Shown: piece by piece, positions 47,471 to 59,370 of the stretch
Position numbering within the stretch: position 1 is the first letter of the stretch
How the letters are laid out: each line of letters opens with the position of its first letter
Position numbers and translations under genes: made by a program
The notes under the pieces: model-generated
Told to the model about the DNA's origin: nothing
The model's database searches: none
Seen by the model: the letters and a program-made list of their open reading frames with translations, nothing else
Assembly (NCBI GenBank): GCA_023213395.1
Contig: CM041465.1
Location: 156,991,741-157,055,740 of the forward strand
DNA length: 64,000 nt
Direction of reading: 5' to 3'
Source: Cycas panzhihuaensis
Taxonomy: Eukaryota > Cycadophyta

Positions 47471-48560
47471 CTCACTCTAGCCTCAAGGAGTAAATTTTGC
47501 ATGATATGTGCATGCTTCCTCAATAACAGGTCACTTGAGTTTCCTACAAACATACCACTACTTTAAATAACCTTTCTTTTGGAAGGGCAAAAAAGGGGAT
47601 GTAAAGTGATATATTTCCTCATGTGAAATTCGTTAACAATATAAGATAGAAATTGTCAAGTCCTTAAGATTATTGTAACCCCTTCCCATACTAAATCAAC
47701 AATGGGAAGAAATTTCTATAGACTTCAGCATGGGTCTGCCCAAGTCAGAAGGAAAAGATGTTATACTTGTGGTTGTTAACAGGTTAACTAAATATGTTCA
47801 TTTGTATAGCATCCAAGCTACATATAAGGCAAAGTAAATTATTGAGATCTTTTTAACAAATATACATAGGTTGCATGGCATGCCTAAACATATAGTCAAT
47901 AATTAGGATCCCAAGTTCATTAGTAACTTCTAAATAAAACTCTTCTATCTGCTTGGTACCAAAATAATAATGAGCTTATCTTACCATCTATAAACAAATG
48001 GTTAAGCTAAAGTGGTCAATAAGTGCCTTAAAAGAACCTTCATTATTATGCTTTAGATAAGCAGGGCTAATGGCATCATTGGCTTCCCATAGTAAAATGG
48101 CAGTATAATACAACCTATCATGAATTAGAAGGAATGGCTTTGTTCTAAGCATTATATGGCTATGAACCACCCATACTTAAGTATTATGCCATAATCTATT
48201 TTAAGGTTCAAGAAGTTAAGGACCACATCCACCAAACAATAGAGATTCTTAAGTTACTTAAGGAAAATCTAAACCTTATATAAAATCAAATGAAATAATA
48301 GGTAGATAAAGGGCAAAGTGAATGAGCATTTCAATCAAGTAATTAGATATACTTATAATTATAACCATACAAGTAGATGCCTCTCAAAAGGAATGGGCAA
48401 CATAAATTATAATCCTAATATTATTTATGGACCTTACAAAATTCTCAAGAAGATTGGTGAAGTTGCACATGCCTTGGACTTACCACTACCATTAAGGATC
48501 TATAATGTCTTTCATGTTTCATGTCTCAAGAGGGTAATTGGGTAGGAAGTATAAGTTTAA
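47309..48560 (+). pseudogene. Element A integrase
   Basis: After D the frame resumes with DQDPLTKQIIQDIQVG. After a (TA)n interruption at 47421-47467 and the HHCC region (not clear) the core reads EEISIDFSMGLPKSEGKDVI and LVVVNRLTKYVHLYS (family: ...MDFI.GLPkS.g.d.IlVVVDrltKyaHF). MPKHIVNN, stop, DPKFISNF holds the second catalytic region, with Asp read as Asn. The C-terminus reads VNEHFNQVIRYTYNYNHTSR, YGPYKILKKIGEVAHALDLP and IYNVFHVSCLKRVIG. The open part is 48318-48545. Confidence 0.92.
47421..47467. repeat. (TA)n microsatellite inside element A integrase
   Basis: A pure TA run of 47 bp interrupts the integrase zinc-binding region. Confidence 0.95.
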
Positions 48561-48768
48561 ACATAATTACCTATCTTAAACAAGGAGGGGAAATTTTAAC
48601 TCATTCTAGAATGCATCAATAATAGAAGAATCCGGCATCTACTATCTAGGTAAATCATTGAGTATCTCATCAAATGGAAACAACTTCCATGAAAAGATGT
48701 AACCTGGGAGAATGAGTAATTTATCCATAAGCATCTTAAGATTAACAAGCTTTGAGGGAAATTATTTT
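48561..48768 (+). pseudogene. Element A chromodomain
   Basis: The end of pol reads LPILNKEGKF, then IIEYLIKWKQLP, stop, KDVTWENE, stop, FIHKHL. This is the chromodomain core (family: i.eyLVKWkg.p.edatWE....l). It places element A among the chromoviruses. The same domain is present in D and in the orphan copy at 9960-11150. Confidence 0.85.
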
Positions 48769-48782
48769 TTAAGGGGGGGACT
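48769..48782 (+). other. Element A polypurine tract
   Basis: TTAAGGGGGGGACT precedes the 3' LTR at once. Confidence 0.85.
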
Positions 48783-49102
48783 TATTAGGGATCCAACCCC
48801 TAACTTACCTTCTCTTATGTTCTCTTATATCTTCTACTTCTTCTCTCTCTTATCTTCTATTTCTTCTACTTCTTTTCTCTTCTTAATATCCTACATGTAT
48901 AAGTAGGAGATTGTATAGTGGCCATAGAGCCCTATATATACTTATGTAATCCTTAGAATTGTAGTATCTTAAATATCATTACTATTATATATAATTGGGA
49001 AGTTGCTCCCTCAAAGGGTATTGCAATACAAGTGCTCTCTTTTAGTGTTATATGGGCATTTTGCTACCATGCTATTGTCATTGAAGGAGTGGTATCCTAC
49101 CA
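48783..49102 (+). repeat. Element A 3' LTR
   Basis: It starts TATTAGGGATCCAACCCC (TG mutated to TA) and ends GGTATCCTACCA; it matches 13223-13555. Confidence 0.9.
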
Positions 49103-50641
49103 CTATGAGCTAATGTGATAGTAAGACTTATATCCTTAGTAAGTAGAAAAACCCACAACCATAATACAACATCAATTAGACACCAAGGCGTAGACTCTTA
49201 AGATGTGATTACCAAGTAAACACAAAACCCTCAAAATAAAAATCTATAAAGATATAGTATATTTAGACATAAATATAGAAAGGTTACTCATTAGGATAAA
49301 TTAGCTGGAACAAGTGTATAATAGTAATTAACTAATAACATATATTAATTAATATACAAAAGACATTAGTACTTAGGATGCTTAATAGGAATAAAGGAAG
49401 ACTAACCAAATTTACAAGGAGAAACTACAATAAGAAAAATAATAATAAAATTATTGATACAACACATGTAGATGAACCCTTAGTAATAACGAATTTAATA
49501 AAAGACTTAAAGACCTAAAAACTTGAAAGCCATATAGGAAACAAAAAGTAGTATCTCTCATAAATTTAAGAAGTACCCATAATCTCACTAATTTATGAAT
49601 AATGTGGAAGCTAGGATTACATACCTTAAGGAAAAAGCAAAGAGATCAAAGCCTTCATTTTGGAAAATATAATTCTACAATTTGAAGGATAAATAAAAAA
49701 TATCCAATTAAAGATGGGAAACTTTGAACAACAATTTGATTTCCTTTTCTTTACCTTACAGGGTATAGACTTAATTCTACAAGGTCAATGATTGTAAACC
49801 CTAGGTACTTATCACACTAATAACTTAGAAAAGTTTATTAGATTCAACTAGAGTGGATCCTAAAATACTTTGTAAGATATTAGAATATCCCTACTTTAAG
49901 ACAAACTACTAAAAGGGGAGCACATTAGTTCTATTTCGTACCTATACATGCTCTAAGAAGTAAAGAAAGATGGTCACCCAAATAGATAAAAGATCTGGCA
50001 ACTTATCACAACCTAGTCCTTTCAAAATCAATCTCAAGCCTACAAAAGGATGCTTAGTATATAACATCACTTAACTAGCCCACTTGGTATAAATTTTATA
50101 ACCAAAATAATGTTGGGTTCATCTAAAAGTAATTCCTACTAAATAAAATCATTAACATTATGGCATACAATAACCAAGACCCACATATATAGAGAAACAC
50201 CTCAATCTAAAATAAATTATCAAAATAATATACTTAAGAAAGAGTTCCCATAAAGTCCCCAAGTAACTAATCTTTAAACATAGAATTCCTAAGGACTAAG
50301 GGTATATATGTATCTAAGATAATAGTTGTAAGAATAAAAATTTTGTAATAGTAAGGGAATATTATAGCATACCTCACTTCCAAGTCCACCACAATGGTAT
50401 ATGAATATTTATAGTAGTGGCCAACATGGGAATGATATAAGTGTTATATTATTCTAACTTTGGATGCTTTAAATAATGGATATTATTCTCTAAATAAGGT
50501 CCTTTACTTACAATAGAGGCTAAGGCTACTATACTATCTATTCCTATAAAACATTTTACAACAAAGAACCTTAAGAATAACAGGGTATTTGAAAAAATAA
50601 AATGCCATAGTTTTAGCTAAATGAGTATATCCAAAAGGCTT

Positions 50642-50644
<3 letters not shown>
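49103..50644. other. Unassigned AT-rich DNA right of element A
   Basis: No domain or terminal repeat was recognised. It may belong to the older element into which A inserted. Confidence 0.35.

Positions 50645-50731
<87 letters not shown>
50645..50731. repeat. Compound microsatellite (TA)n(GA)n
   Basis: About 28 bp of TA followed directly by about 58 bp of GA. The minus-strand Ser/Leu frame across it is an artefact. Confidence 0.97.
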
Positions 50732-50734
<3 letters not shown>

Positions 50735-51669
50735 CTAACCAAGGACTTCCAAGTAATCAAAGTAAATAGGAATGATCTACATTATAAAGGAATTTGTAGA
50801 TAAAATTTAATTATGTGGGAGTAATAAATAAATATAACTTTAATCACCAATATCCATGTGATCCTTGATTCCTAGTGGCTCAAAATGTCATGAACATTCA
50901 TTATTAACTTAGAAAAAATATTCATAGATGATTTTAATCAATTTGGACTTCTTAATTAGATATGAAATTTACTCATAACTTGGGTCATAAAGATGACCCC
51001 AATACCAACGTTTGCATATATGCTTCTATAATTCATAGCTCTTCTCTTTAATTAATTACTTGTAGATTTGTTGGCTTTAGTTAATTGAAGTTTCATTACA
51101 TTTATTATTTGTGCAAGCCTTAAATTATTTATATTAGTTTTTTCTTTCCATTACCTGGGTTTTATTTGTAAATACTTTTAAATAATAAATTTTATTATAA
51201 TTCGCTTGATTGGTTGAACTTTTTTTCTTTTAATTGCTTTCTCTTAGATAATTCATAAGTGTTTGTGGCTTACAGTCCCTACTTCCACTCATATTCCTCC
51301 AAAATACCATGTGACATTCACTAATGAAACATACTACATAGGAAGGTAAATAAATTAAAATCTAAATGGGGAATTTAATAGTTAACTTTTAGTATATTCA
51401 AATATATGATATATTAAGTAATTAGATAAAATAATAAAAGAAGCTTATCAAATAGTGATGGATATGATATTGAATCATAAATAAGTGTTTATATATGTTT
51501 GTGTGCATACATGCATATGTGTGTGTTTTAGAGAATAATATTTAACCTATGGTCAGTCTATTATAATCATATGCATTCAAAGCTTATACTCTAGTCATAT
51601 ATTGTCTAATGGATAAATTATAATAGATTTATTAGGCATACTTTCTTAAATTTATGAATATATATGCAT
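50732..51669. other. Unassigned AT-rich DNA
   Basis: Nothing recognised on either strand. Confidence 0.35.
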
Positions 51670-52127
51670 CATAAAATATTATGTAAATGCTCACCTAATT
51701 GATTGTATAGTCATTGGAAGGCTTGAATATGATCTTATTGGTGGATGTTTAATGTAATATCATTGGTCCTTAATAAGGTGATCTAATTTGATATAAGGAT
51801 AATATTTATTCATGGTTAATCATATGGACACCTAGTTCTTCCATAATGAAAATTAATGTAGTCTCACCATGTACTTCTTTGTACGTCATTTTATATTAAT
51901 GAGATCTCATATATTTAGTGTGGATATCTCTATATCTTGAGGTTTTACCACTATGAATTATGTGTTTTAATATTGAATGCTTGATTCTTATTTAATTATT
52001 CATTATTGATGATTGAATGCCTTATTGATGATCATGTGATATATTAGACCTAATATTAAATGATTCTATATTAATGTACTTATATTTGATATGAGGTTCT
52101 AATTATATTAAACCCAAAATTTTAACA
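51670..52127 (+). repeat. Candidate LTR, plus orientation (left end uncertain)
   Basis: The sequence ends AAAATTTTAACA and is followed at once by TGGTATTAGAGTTG, a clear initiator-Met primer site. The LTR end resembles that of the family at 4784-5262. The left end is only estimated from a typical length and no partner was found. Confidence 0.4.
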
Positions 52128-52139
52128 TGGTATTAGAGT
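52128..52139 (+). other. Primer binding site (tRNA-iMet type)
   Basis: TGGTATTAGAGT, one change from TGGTATCAGAG(C/T). Confidence 0.7.
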
Positions 52140-52746
52140 TGTATAATTGCTTAATATGAATATAGAGTCAAAATACTTGTATGTAAGAAGTAGATCATTA
52201 AAAGTAAAGTTATGAGCTAGTTTAGATCCATGAGAGCTCATTGAATACTAAAAGAACCAATTATACTAGATATGATCAATAAAAATAAAGGCATACTGAT
52301 AAATTAAAGAGTTATATACAAGACGAAGATTAGACTCTAAAAAATTAATGGTGAGATTATGTTGTGAGTTTTATTTTATGGGAATTATTATATGTGTGGT
52401 CCCTATAAATTACATATGAGTCAACGAAGGTTCATCCATAAGTTTGAGAGATGAAAGTATGAGAAACAAGTTTGTATTTAGGTTTGATCGTCATATAAGA
52501 GTGAGAAGCAAGAGATATCCATAAATATGTTATTATATAAGAATAAAACATAGACTCAAGATGAGGTCTACATGCATTTGGTGACAATCTTCATCATCCA
52601 AAGATTATCTATATCTGTTATATAGGTTACCAAAAATATATAAGAGATTCTAGAGGTAGTTATAAGCATTCTAGTTTGAGGGATTCACTAGTATACCAAT
52701 GCGAGAAAATCCATAAGTAAGTAAGTATAATAATAGGAAATAGGCT
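52140..52746. other. Retroelement leader, unassigned
   Basis: It follows a PBS but has no readable gag; it is cut by the gypsy LTR at 52747. Confidence 0.35.
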
Positions 52747-53147
52747 TGTTAGAGTATGTCTTCTCAATAATTCTCCTCGTACACTAAAATAACAATGGAA
52801 AATAAAGAGAGCAAAGGCACCATTTATGTTAAATTATGAAGTAGATTATAGAAATAAACTTATAATGGACTTAATGGACACTAAAGAGACACCAAAATGA
52901 GTATAAAAATACAATATCTCAAGGGATAAAAATACACAACAACCTCTTACTAGAATATGTATCCCTTATATAGACAAAAGAGCATCTTTCTCTAAATAAT
53001 TCTTTTAGCAAGTTAAATGGCCTTATATTTATTGGAAGACTTAATGACCTACATATAAAGTTTAATGGTTGATACTAACACTTAACCACCTAGTGGTTTA
53101 CCACTTACTATCGGTCCATTTTGCTAATAAGATGTAGTCATATAATA
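52747..53147 (-). repeat. Element H candidate 3' LTR (gypsy, minus)
   Basis: The left end TGTTAGAGTATG and, on the other side, a minus-strand start TATTATATGACTACATC right after a strong polypurine tract suggest a ~400 bp LTR. The partner LTR is not in the window, so the left end is tentative. Confidence 0.5.
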
Positions 53148-53167
53148 GGTCCCCTACCCCCCACTTG
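53148..53167 (-). other. Element H polypurine tract
   Basis: The minus strand reads AAGTGGGGGGTAGGGGACC, directly before the LTR start. Confidence 0.75.
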
Positions 53168-53169
53168 AG

Positions 53170-54425
53170 GAGCTAAGTCCTTGAAGCATTGGAGATGAGG
53201 ATATTACCTAATGAACTCATATGACTCCTAAGTTGCTTCTTTTATATTACAACCAACCCACTACACCAAATGCTCAAAGATGGTTAGATTTTAAAGATGG
53301 CATTGATGGCTAGTGATGATATAATTTTGGGGAATGGTAAGGATTCACTCATCATTGAGAATAGGAAGGGTGGTATTAAGGGTAAAGTTTTTTTTTCAAG
53401 AACTTTTTAAGGTAAGAGACATAGAAAACATTACAGATTTTGGTATCTGGGGGAAGTTCAAGGGTGTATGCAACTTAATAAATTCTTAAAGGACTCTATA
53501 TAGACCATAATAATGAGGGCTTAACTTATGGATTATATGGGACTTGAGAGAGTATTGTTTATAAGGTTAGAGATGCAAGAATACTAGATCACTAATGGCA
53601 AATGCATGATCATGAAAATTAATGAGTTCCTTTATATAATTCAACATATTAGCTAGGTTTTGCTTAAGGTTGTGAAGAATTTAGTCCATCTCTTAAAGCT
53701 TTTGTTGGGTTGTGATTGTATAGAAGTTTATTACTAATGTATAATGGGATAGGGGGTGATATCTGTATAGATCTAGAAATGTTGAAATACCTATGGATAA
53801 ATAATACAATGAGTTATACCAATATTCTACCAAGGATATCCATAAAATCCACTTAACTTGATGATCTAAGGCAAAACAATGTAGGTAAGTATTAAGGGTT
53901 TTATTCAAAACCTTAGACTGGCCATTAGTCTAAGGATAGTATACTATGCATATATTAAATGAGGTTCTTAGTACTTTAAAGAGATCTTACTAAAAAGAGC
54001 TAGTAAACTTAGGGTTTTCATTGTAAACAATAGTCGAGGGAAATCTATGGGGTAGGAAAGACAATTTAGATGTAGAGATCAGTGAGACAAGATAATTTAT
54101 AAGAACTTAGAATAGAAATAAAATGCACATATTTGGTGAGTCTATAAATGTCTACCAAAATTAAGATGAATTTAGCTAATGTGGGTAAATCCATGATAAA
54201 ATCCATGTCTATGCCTTACTATTTACCTTAAGGGATATGTAGGGATTAAAGAAGACCTAGCAAGGCTTTAATCTCTACTTTAATTCTTTAGAAAATATCA
54301 TATTTTGACATAAATGTGAGGATAGTAGGCTTCATATAAGGCCAAAAGAAATTTGCATGAATAGGATGATATATTTTATCAAATCTTGAGTGACCTCCTA
54401 AGGGAGTAGAATGATACTCTATTAA
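53170..54425 (-). pseudogene. Element H Ty3/gypsy integrase
   Basis: From right to left: EYHSTPLGGHSRFDKIYHPI and NFFWPYMKPTILTFMSKYDI (HHCC region; family: H....gGHsG..kT..ri...f.WpgM..di..fv..C..C). Then come GIDMDFIMDLP and LTKYVHFI. The open frame 53908-53693 (71 codons) reads NKTLNTYLHCFALDHQVKWI and LVEYWYNS (family: N..LE.yLRcf....p..W...l.lAE.wYN.s.h). The C-terminus YTLELPPDTKICNVFYVSYL is readable near 53390-53450. The last part before the PPT is Ser/Pro-rich; no chromodomain is clear. Confidence 0.88.
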
Positions 54426-54769
54426 AATACAATAGATGAAAGAGAAGGCTAGATGCATTGGCATTGGGGGTAAAGCAGGCAGATTAAAAATCTTGAGGCT
54501 GGGGAGTGCTTCAACCTGACATTAGTAACAAATAATAATAAATAAATAAAATAACACATAATACTTACCTGGTTGGTAGATGGTGCCTATGTGTTGGCTC
54601 GTAGTGGCCCAAGTTAGTCATTTGCGGGCCTGAGGTCAACTTTGGTGGCTTGAATACTACTTCATAAGGGGTATTATTCCAACATTCTCTCCCATAATGT
54701 CCATTGTGTATATTAGAGGGAGGGTGCAAATAGTAACTTAAATTTAGATGAAGGAAAACCATTCAGTAA
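54426..54769. other. Element H remainder or flank, unassigned
   Basis: The minus-strand frame 54762-54565 is open but has no recognised motif. H should continue rightwards but is interrupted by F. Confidence 0.35.
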
Positions 54770-55099
54770 TATAAATAGGTACACCAGATTTGGTAGGTGG
54801 AAAACCCCTTTAGGGGATAAAAAACCACCTCTAAAATAAGAATAATATTAAGATAATAATAATGAATATACATTATAGCAAGTTGAGGATCTCATCCTTC
54901 CTCTCTGACTAATCTAGACCTTCTACCTATCTACCAATGGAATATTGTCTACCTAATCTTCTAGCAAGCAAATGTGTGAAAGATTCTAAAATAAATGGGA
55001 GAAAAGTTTATTGATTTATATAGTTAGCCAAATCACCAAATTTTTGTAATAATACAATTAAATATATAATAAAGGATAACATTAGGCATAACATTAACA
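54770..55099 (-). repeat. Element F 3' LTR (outer end approximate)
   Basis: On the minus strand TGTTAATGTTATGCC follows the polypurine tract, so the inner end at 55099 is well placed. The outer end could not be found without the partner LTR. Confidence 0.5.
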
Positions 55100-55111
55100 T
55101 CCCCCTTTAAT
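55100..55111 (-). other. Element F polypurine tract
   Basis: The minus strand reads CATTAAAGGGGGA next to the LTR. Confidence 0.8.
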
Positions 55112-55942
55112 GTTACCTTTTATATAATATATGATATAGAAGATAAAAAAGTCTTCAACATGTTGATCCTCCTTTGATGGAGACTTCTTTAATCTTCAAT
55201 AAATCTCTAAGCTTTAAAAACTTAACTTCAGTCAATGGCTTTGTAAGAATATCTGCAATCTGCACATATGTAGGACAATAAGACAAATGAATAGTTTCAT
55301 CATTTACAAGATTACGTATAAAATGTTGATGTAATTCTATATATTTTGTTCTTAAATAGGTAACAGTATTAGTAGCAATAAATATGGCTCCTTGATTATC
55401 AATATGAAGTTCAATAGATGAGTTAGAAAATAAACCAAACTTACTTAAAAGGGATTTAATCCAGAGTGATTCTTTATCGGCTTCAACAAGAACTTAATAT
55501 TTAGCTTCATTTATGAATAAGGCTAAGGCTTACATCTTTTTATTAGACCAAGTAATTGGTAAACAATTTAAAAAGAAAACATAACAGATTGTAGATTTAC
55601 GGTTATCAGAGTCTCCTGCCCAATCTAAATCTATGTAACCTATTAATTTTAGATTATTCTTGCAAGAATTATAGGTTAGGCCATAGAATATTGTACCTTA
55701 CAAGTATCTTAAAAGCCATTTTGTTGCTTTCTAATGAGACTTATGAGGATTTTATATATATCTGGAGCATAGAGCAATAGCATAGCAGATATTAGGATGA
55801 GTGTGAGTTAGGTAAATGAGACTACCTATGAGGTGTTGATATGTTGTAGGATCACAAAGTGGTATGGAACAATCAATGGATAATTTAATACCTAATTATA
55901 AAGGATTTAGAGTTGATTTCACATTTTCCATATTAAATCATT
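55112..55942 (-). pseudogene. Element F copia RNase H and RT end
   Basis: The minus-strand frame is open over its last ~115 codons and reads EADKESLWIKSLLSKFGLF, then IELHIDNQGAIFIATNTVTY, TKYIELHQHFIRNL and DETIHLSYCPTYVQIADILT. It ends KGGSTC, stop (family: aEYiA......E.iWL..ll..l........l..DNqsAi.la.n...h.RtKHId...HfiR). To the right it reads GSLIYLT-like and LDWAGD-like motifs with stops. Cut at 55942 by element G, it resumes at 61280. Confidence 0.92.
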
Positions 55943-55947
55943 TGATT
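55943..55947. repeat. Target site duplication of element G, left copy (TGATT)
   Basis: Identical to 61275-61279. Confidence 0.9.
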
Positions 55948-56584
55948 TATTGAGAAGACAAGATCTCAACCCTACCAAGATCTAAACTATTCTTGCAACT
56001 AGTTACAGAAATTGAAACTAAAAATTACATGTAAGTTCTTAAACTAGAGATAAAATAATAAACTGAATAAGAAAGCCAAGCACACAAATACACCTAATAT
56101 AACATGGTAAAACCCTAACAATGTGCTAGGGAAACATCCACACAGGAAAGGTATCGATCTTTATTGTCACAGAATGGAGAAAATGTACATGATCCTGTAG
56201 TAGAGTGCTCACAGCAACAACAACCAGTCGTTGAACTCCTCACAGTACATTGAACACTATCAACATAATGAAAAATGCCCTAAATCGGGCTACATGAGAG
56301 GGTCATCCAAGGCACAAATCTTGACCATAAAATCTAGGGTATTTTGAGCTAATGACCATGATTCTCTTTACAATTTAATAGACTTCCAGTGCTAAATTTT
56401 TACGTGGGGGGCTATCGCCCCTGAACCCTCTCTTTGTAGTGGGACATTCCATACCCCTCACATCCCCCTGGCCAAAGGGGGCTTCTGCCCCCTTAAAAAC
56501 CCCCCAAGGAAGGTTTGTTGTGAACCTGCGCTGCCAACATATCAAAATTTTAGCCTCCAACCATTATTGTCACATTACCCAACA
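55948..56584 (-). repeat. Element G 3' LTR
   Basis: It aligns end to end with 60630-61274. The left end is TATTGAGAAGAC (TG mutated), the right end CATTACCCAACA. It contains a GC-rich block with hairpins at 56405-56500. Confidence 0.94.
56405..56510. repeat. GC-rich hairpin block in element G 3' LTR
   Basis: GGGGCTATCGCCCC (about 56407-56420) and AAGGGGGCTTCTGCCCCCTT (56475-56494, a perfect 8 bp stem with a 4-base loop) stand out in otherwise AT-rich DNA. The 5' LTR has the same pair at about 61099-61112 and 61164-61185. Confidence 0.8.
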
Positions 56585-56598
56585 ATCTCCACCTTGAC
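56585..56598 (-). other. Element G polypurine tract
   Basis: The minus strand reads AAGGTGGAGATTG directly before the LTR start. Confidence 0.85.
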
Positions 56599-56599
56599 A

Positions 56600-57330
56600 A
56601 TAATTTACCTGGTACCTTTCGTGGATCCTTCATCATCTTTTCTACAAGCCAAGAGAAGTCAAACACCATTTGAACTTCTCTAATAGTACTAGTTTTGTGA
56701 ACATATCAACACAATTTTATTTTGTATTAACCTTTTCAAGTGCCACTCCACCTTCTTCCACAACCTGTTTAACAAAATCGTACTTAAGAGCAATATGCTT
56801 TATGTCACTATGATAAGCCAGATTCTTAGCTAAGTAAATAACACTCTGACTATCACAAAATTTCTTTATCTTTTCCTGTTTCCTTCCAAGCTCATCCAAT
56901 AGACCTTGTAACTAGATTGCTTCTTTATAAGCATATGCTACAGCAATATATTTAGCTTATGTAGTTGATAATGCAATTGTGCTCTACAATTTTGACATCC
57001 AACTAATTGGACCATTTGCAATAGTGAATACATAACATGAAGTAGACCTTCTCTTATCTAAATCTCCTACAAAGTCTGAATTAACATATCCACAAACCTG
57101 ATTACTTGTACCTCTAAAGGTGATGCAATAGTCACTTGTGCCTCCTAAATACTAAAGCACCCATTTCACTGCTACCCAATGTTTCTTTCCTAGATTTGCC
57201 ATAAACCTACTAACTACACTGACTACATGTGAAATGTCAGGTCTTGTATATACCATGGCATACATCAAACTTCCTACTATACTAGCATAAGGTACACGAG
57301 ACATATAATCCTTTTCTCTTCATTACTAGG
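56600..57330 (-). pseudogene. Element G copia RNase H
   Basis: Minus-strand reading: VGSLMYAMVYTRPDISHVVS, HWVAVKWVL, stop, YLGGTSDYCI, then YVNSDFVGDLDKRRSTSCYV (family: Y.DaD.AGd.d.RrSTsGyv), AKYIAVAYAYKEAI and FCDSQSVIYLAKNLAYHSDI (family: .cDsqSAi.la.Np..H.rtKHI). The open frame 56899-56717 covers the end, to EKVNTK. Substitutions include Asp to Asn at the first catalytic site. Stops fall at Gln and Trp codons. Confidence 0.92.
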
Positions 57331-58100
57331 ACTCATACTCAAAGAAAGCTTGAAATGGGAAACCAATGAGATACTCATTGGTTTCACATTTTCTATAACA
57401 AACCCAGTTAGCACCTTCTCCACATATACCTGTTATGATAACCATAGCTTACCATTTTTCCTGTCTCTACGTATCTCCATACCTAAGATTTATTTTGTAG
57501 CTCTTAGATCCTTCATATCAAAAGTCCTAGCTAATTGAGCCTTTAATTTATTGATTTCTTCCATGCTCTTACTTGCAACTAGCATGCCATCAACATACAA
57601 TACTAAGATAATCAGTAAGCCATTGTCCATAAATTTAAAGTAAACACAATGATCATACTCACTTCTTTTGAAAATTTAGCTCTCCATGAAGGCATCAAAC
57701 TCCTTGTACTATTGCCTGGGTGATTACTTTAGGCCATACAATGATTTCTTGAGCCTGTAAACAAGTCTTTTTATGCCATTCTGTACAAACCCTTATGGTT
57801 GATCTATATAGATCTCCTCATCTAGATCTCCATGTAGAAAAGTTATTTTTACATCTAATTGCTCTAACTCTAAATCAAGAGAAGCTACCAATGCTAACAA
57901 CACTCGAATTGAAACAAGTTTGACAACTAGTGAAATGATCTCATGAAAGTTAATACTTACTTTTTGTGTAAAGCCTTTAGCCACCAGCCTTGTCTTGTAT
58001 TTGTCAACCTTTCCATCAACATCTATTTTTATCTTAAAAACCCACCTGTAACCAACAGTCTTCCTACCTTATGGAAGTTCTACCAAGTTCCATGAATTAT
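57331..58100 (-). pseudogene. Element G copia reverse transcriptase
   Basis: Minus-strand reading: VGYRWVFKIKIDVDGKVDKY (family: kWVfk.K....g.v.kyKARLVAkGf.Q), LVAKGFTQKVSINFHEI, LEQLDVKITFLHGDLDEEIY (family: l.QmDVktAFLhG.L.eeiYM.qP.GF), LVYRLKKSLYGLK, and VLYVDGMLVA, where the catalytic YVDD is YVDG. FDMKDLRATK, stop, ILGMEI follows (family: F.MkDLG....iLGieI). The open frame is 57984-57793. This is nearly full length with few stops. Confidence 0.94.
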
Positions 58101-59370
58101 TTTTCTTCAAAGCATCTATCTCTTCATGCATAGCCCTCTTCCACTTCTCACTATAGATATCATCTACTACTTCTTGATAACATGTATGCTCACCATCATT
58201 AGAAATTAAAGCAATAAAAGTATAAGGGTTGTGCCTATCAGGTGGATGACTAACTCATGTAGATCTTCTAACTGTTGGCAGAGGAGTGTCCACATGCTCA
58301 TGTAAATCTGTTACAAATTCATCTTTAGAAAGATCTTCCTGCTCTTCTAATTCCAAAGATGGCTGGGTTTCAAACTTGACCTGTTGATGTTTAACTTTCT
58401 GCTCTTGTTTCATTTTAAATTCTACATTATCTGATTTTAGAAAGGGAGATTCATCAAATACAACATCTCTGTTAGTGGTGATTTTATGGGCAGTAGGATC
58501 CCACAACCTGTATCCCTTCATACCATCTTTATCACCATAACCAACAAAGATACATCTCTTGGATTTTTTATCTAACTTTAAATGTTTATTTTTATCAGTC
58601 CAGGCATAAGCATCACAACCAAAAACTTTCAAATTTAAATAATCACATGGATGTCAAGTTCATACCCCTTCAAGAATCTTGCAATCTGTTGCAAGTGATG
58701 GTGACCTATTTACCAGATAGCAAGCTATTTGAACAGCTTCTGCCCACAAGCCCTGCTCCACTTCAGCATTACTTAGTATGCTTCTTTCTCTTTCCAAGAG
58801 TGTCTATTCATGTGCTTAGCAATGCCATTTTACTACAGAGTATAGCTAGTGGTCTTGTGTCTTTCAATCCCAGCTTCTTTGCAACAGTTCTCAAACTCTA
58901 AGGAGTTTAACTCACCTCCATTATTAGTCCTTAAACATTTGATTGACTTACTAGTATTGTTCTCAATTAGAGCCTCGAACAACTTAAATACATTGATAAC
59001 TTCATATTTCCTTTTCAAAAAATAGACCCATTCCTTTCTGGAGTAATCATCTATAAATGTGACAAAGTACAATGATCCTCCATAAGATATTTTAGAAATT
59101 TGGTCCCTACACATATGAATGTATGTAATCCAAAACACCTTTACTAATGTGACTCCCTACTTTAAACCTGAGTCTATACTGCTTTCCAAAAATACAATGT
59201 TTACAAAAAGCCAAATTTGAAAGTTGTAAGTTAGGAAGTAACTTACAGCTTATCAGCACCTTAAGTCCTCTCTCACTTATGTGCCCAAGTCTCTGATGCC
59301 ATAACTGAGCTGGATCTTCTGTAATCTTTGATGTTGTAGCTGCATGACTGACATTTGTACTTCTTACTAA
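58101..59370 (-). pseudogene. Element G copia integrase
   Basis: On the minus strand, 59138-58833 (101 codons) reads YGGSLYFVTFIDDYSRKEWV, then LRTNNGGELNSLEFENCCKE and GIERHKTTSYT (catalytic D..D; the NNGGE motif has Asn for Asp). A break follows, with the NRTLLER-like motif near 58800. 58632-58255 (125 codons) reads MKVFGCDAYAWTDKNKHLKL, CIFVGYGDKDGMKGYRLWDP and DVVFDESPF, the copia INT C-terminus. The acidic/Gln tail and W..AM motif at about 58130 lead to RT. GAG-pre-integrase HRRLGH-like sequence lies near 59200-59300. Confidence 0.93.

Noticed and set aside
50534-50734. Minus-strand frame beginning with a Ser-Leu repeat
   Set aside because: It translates the (GA)n(TA)n microsatellite.
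56375-56560. Minus-strand frame of 61 codons in GC-rich sequence
   Set aside because: It sits inside the G LTR and is not open in the matching part of the partner LTR.
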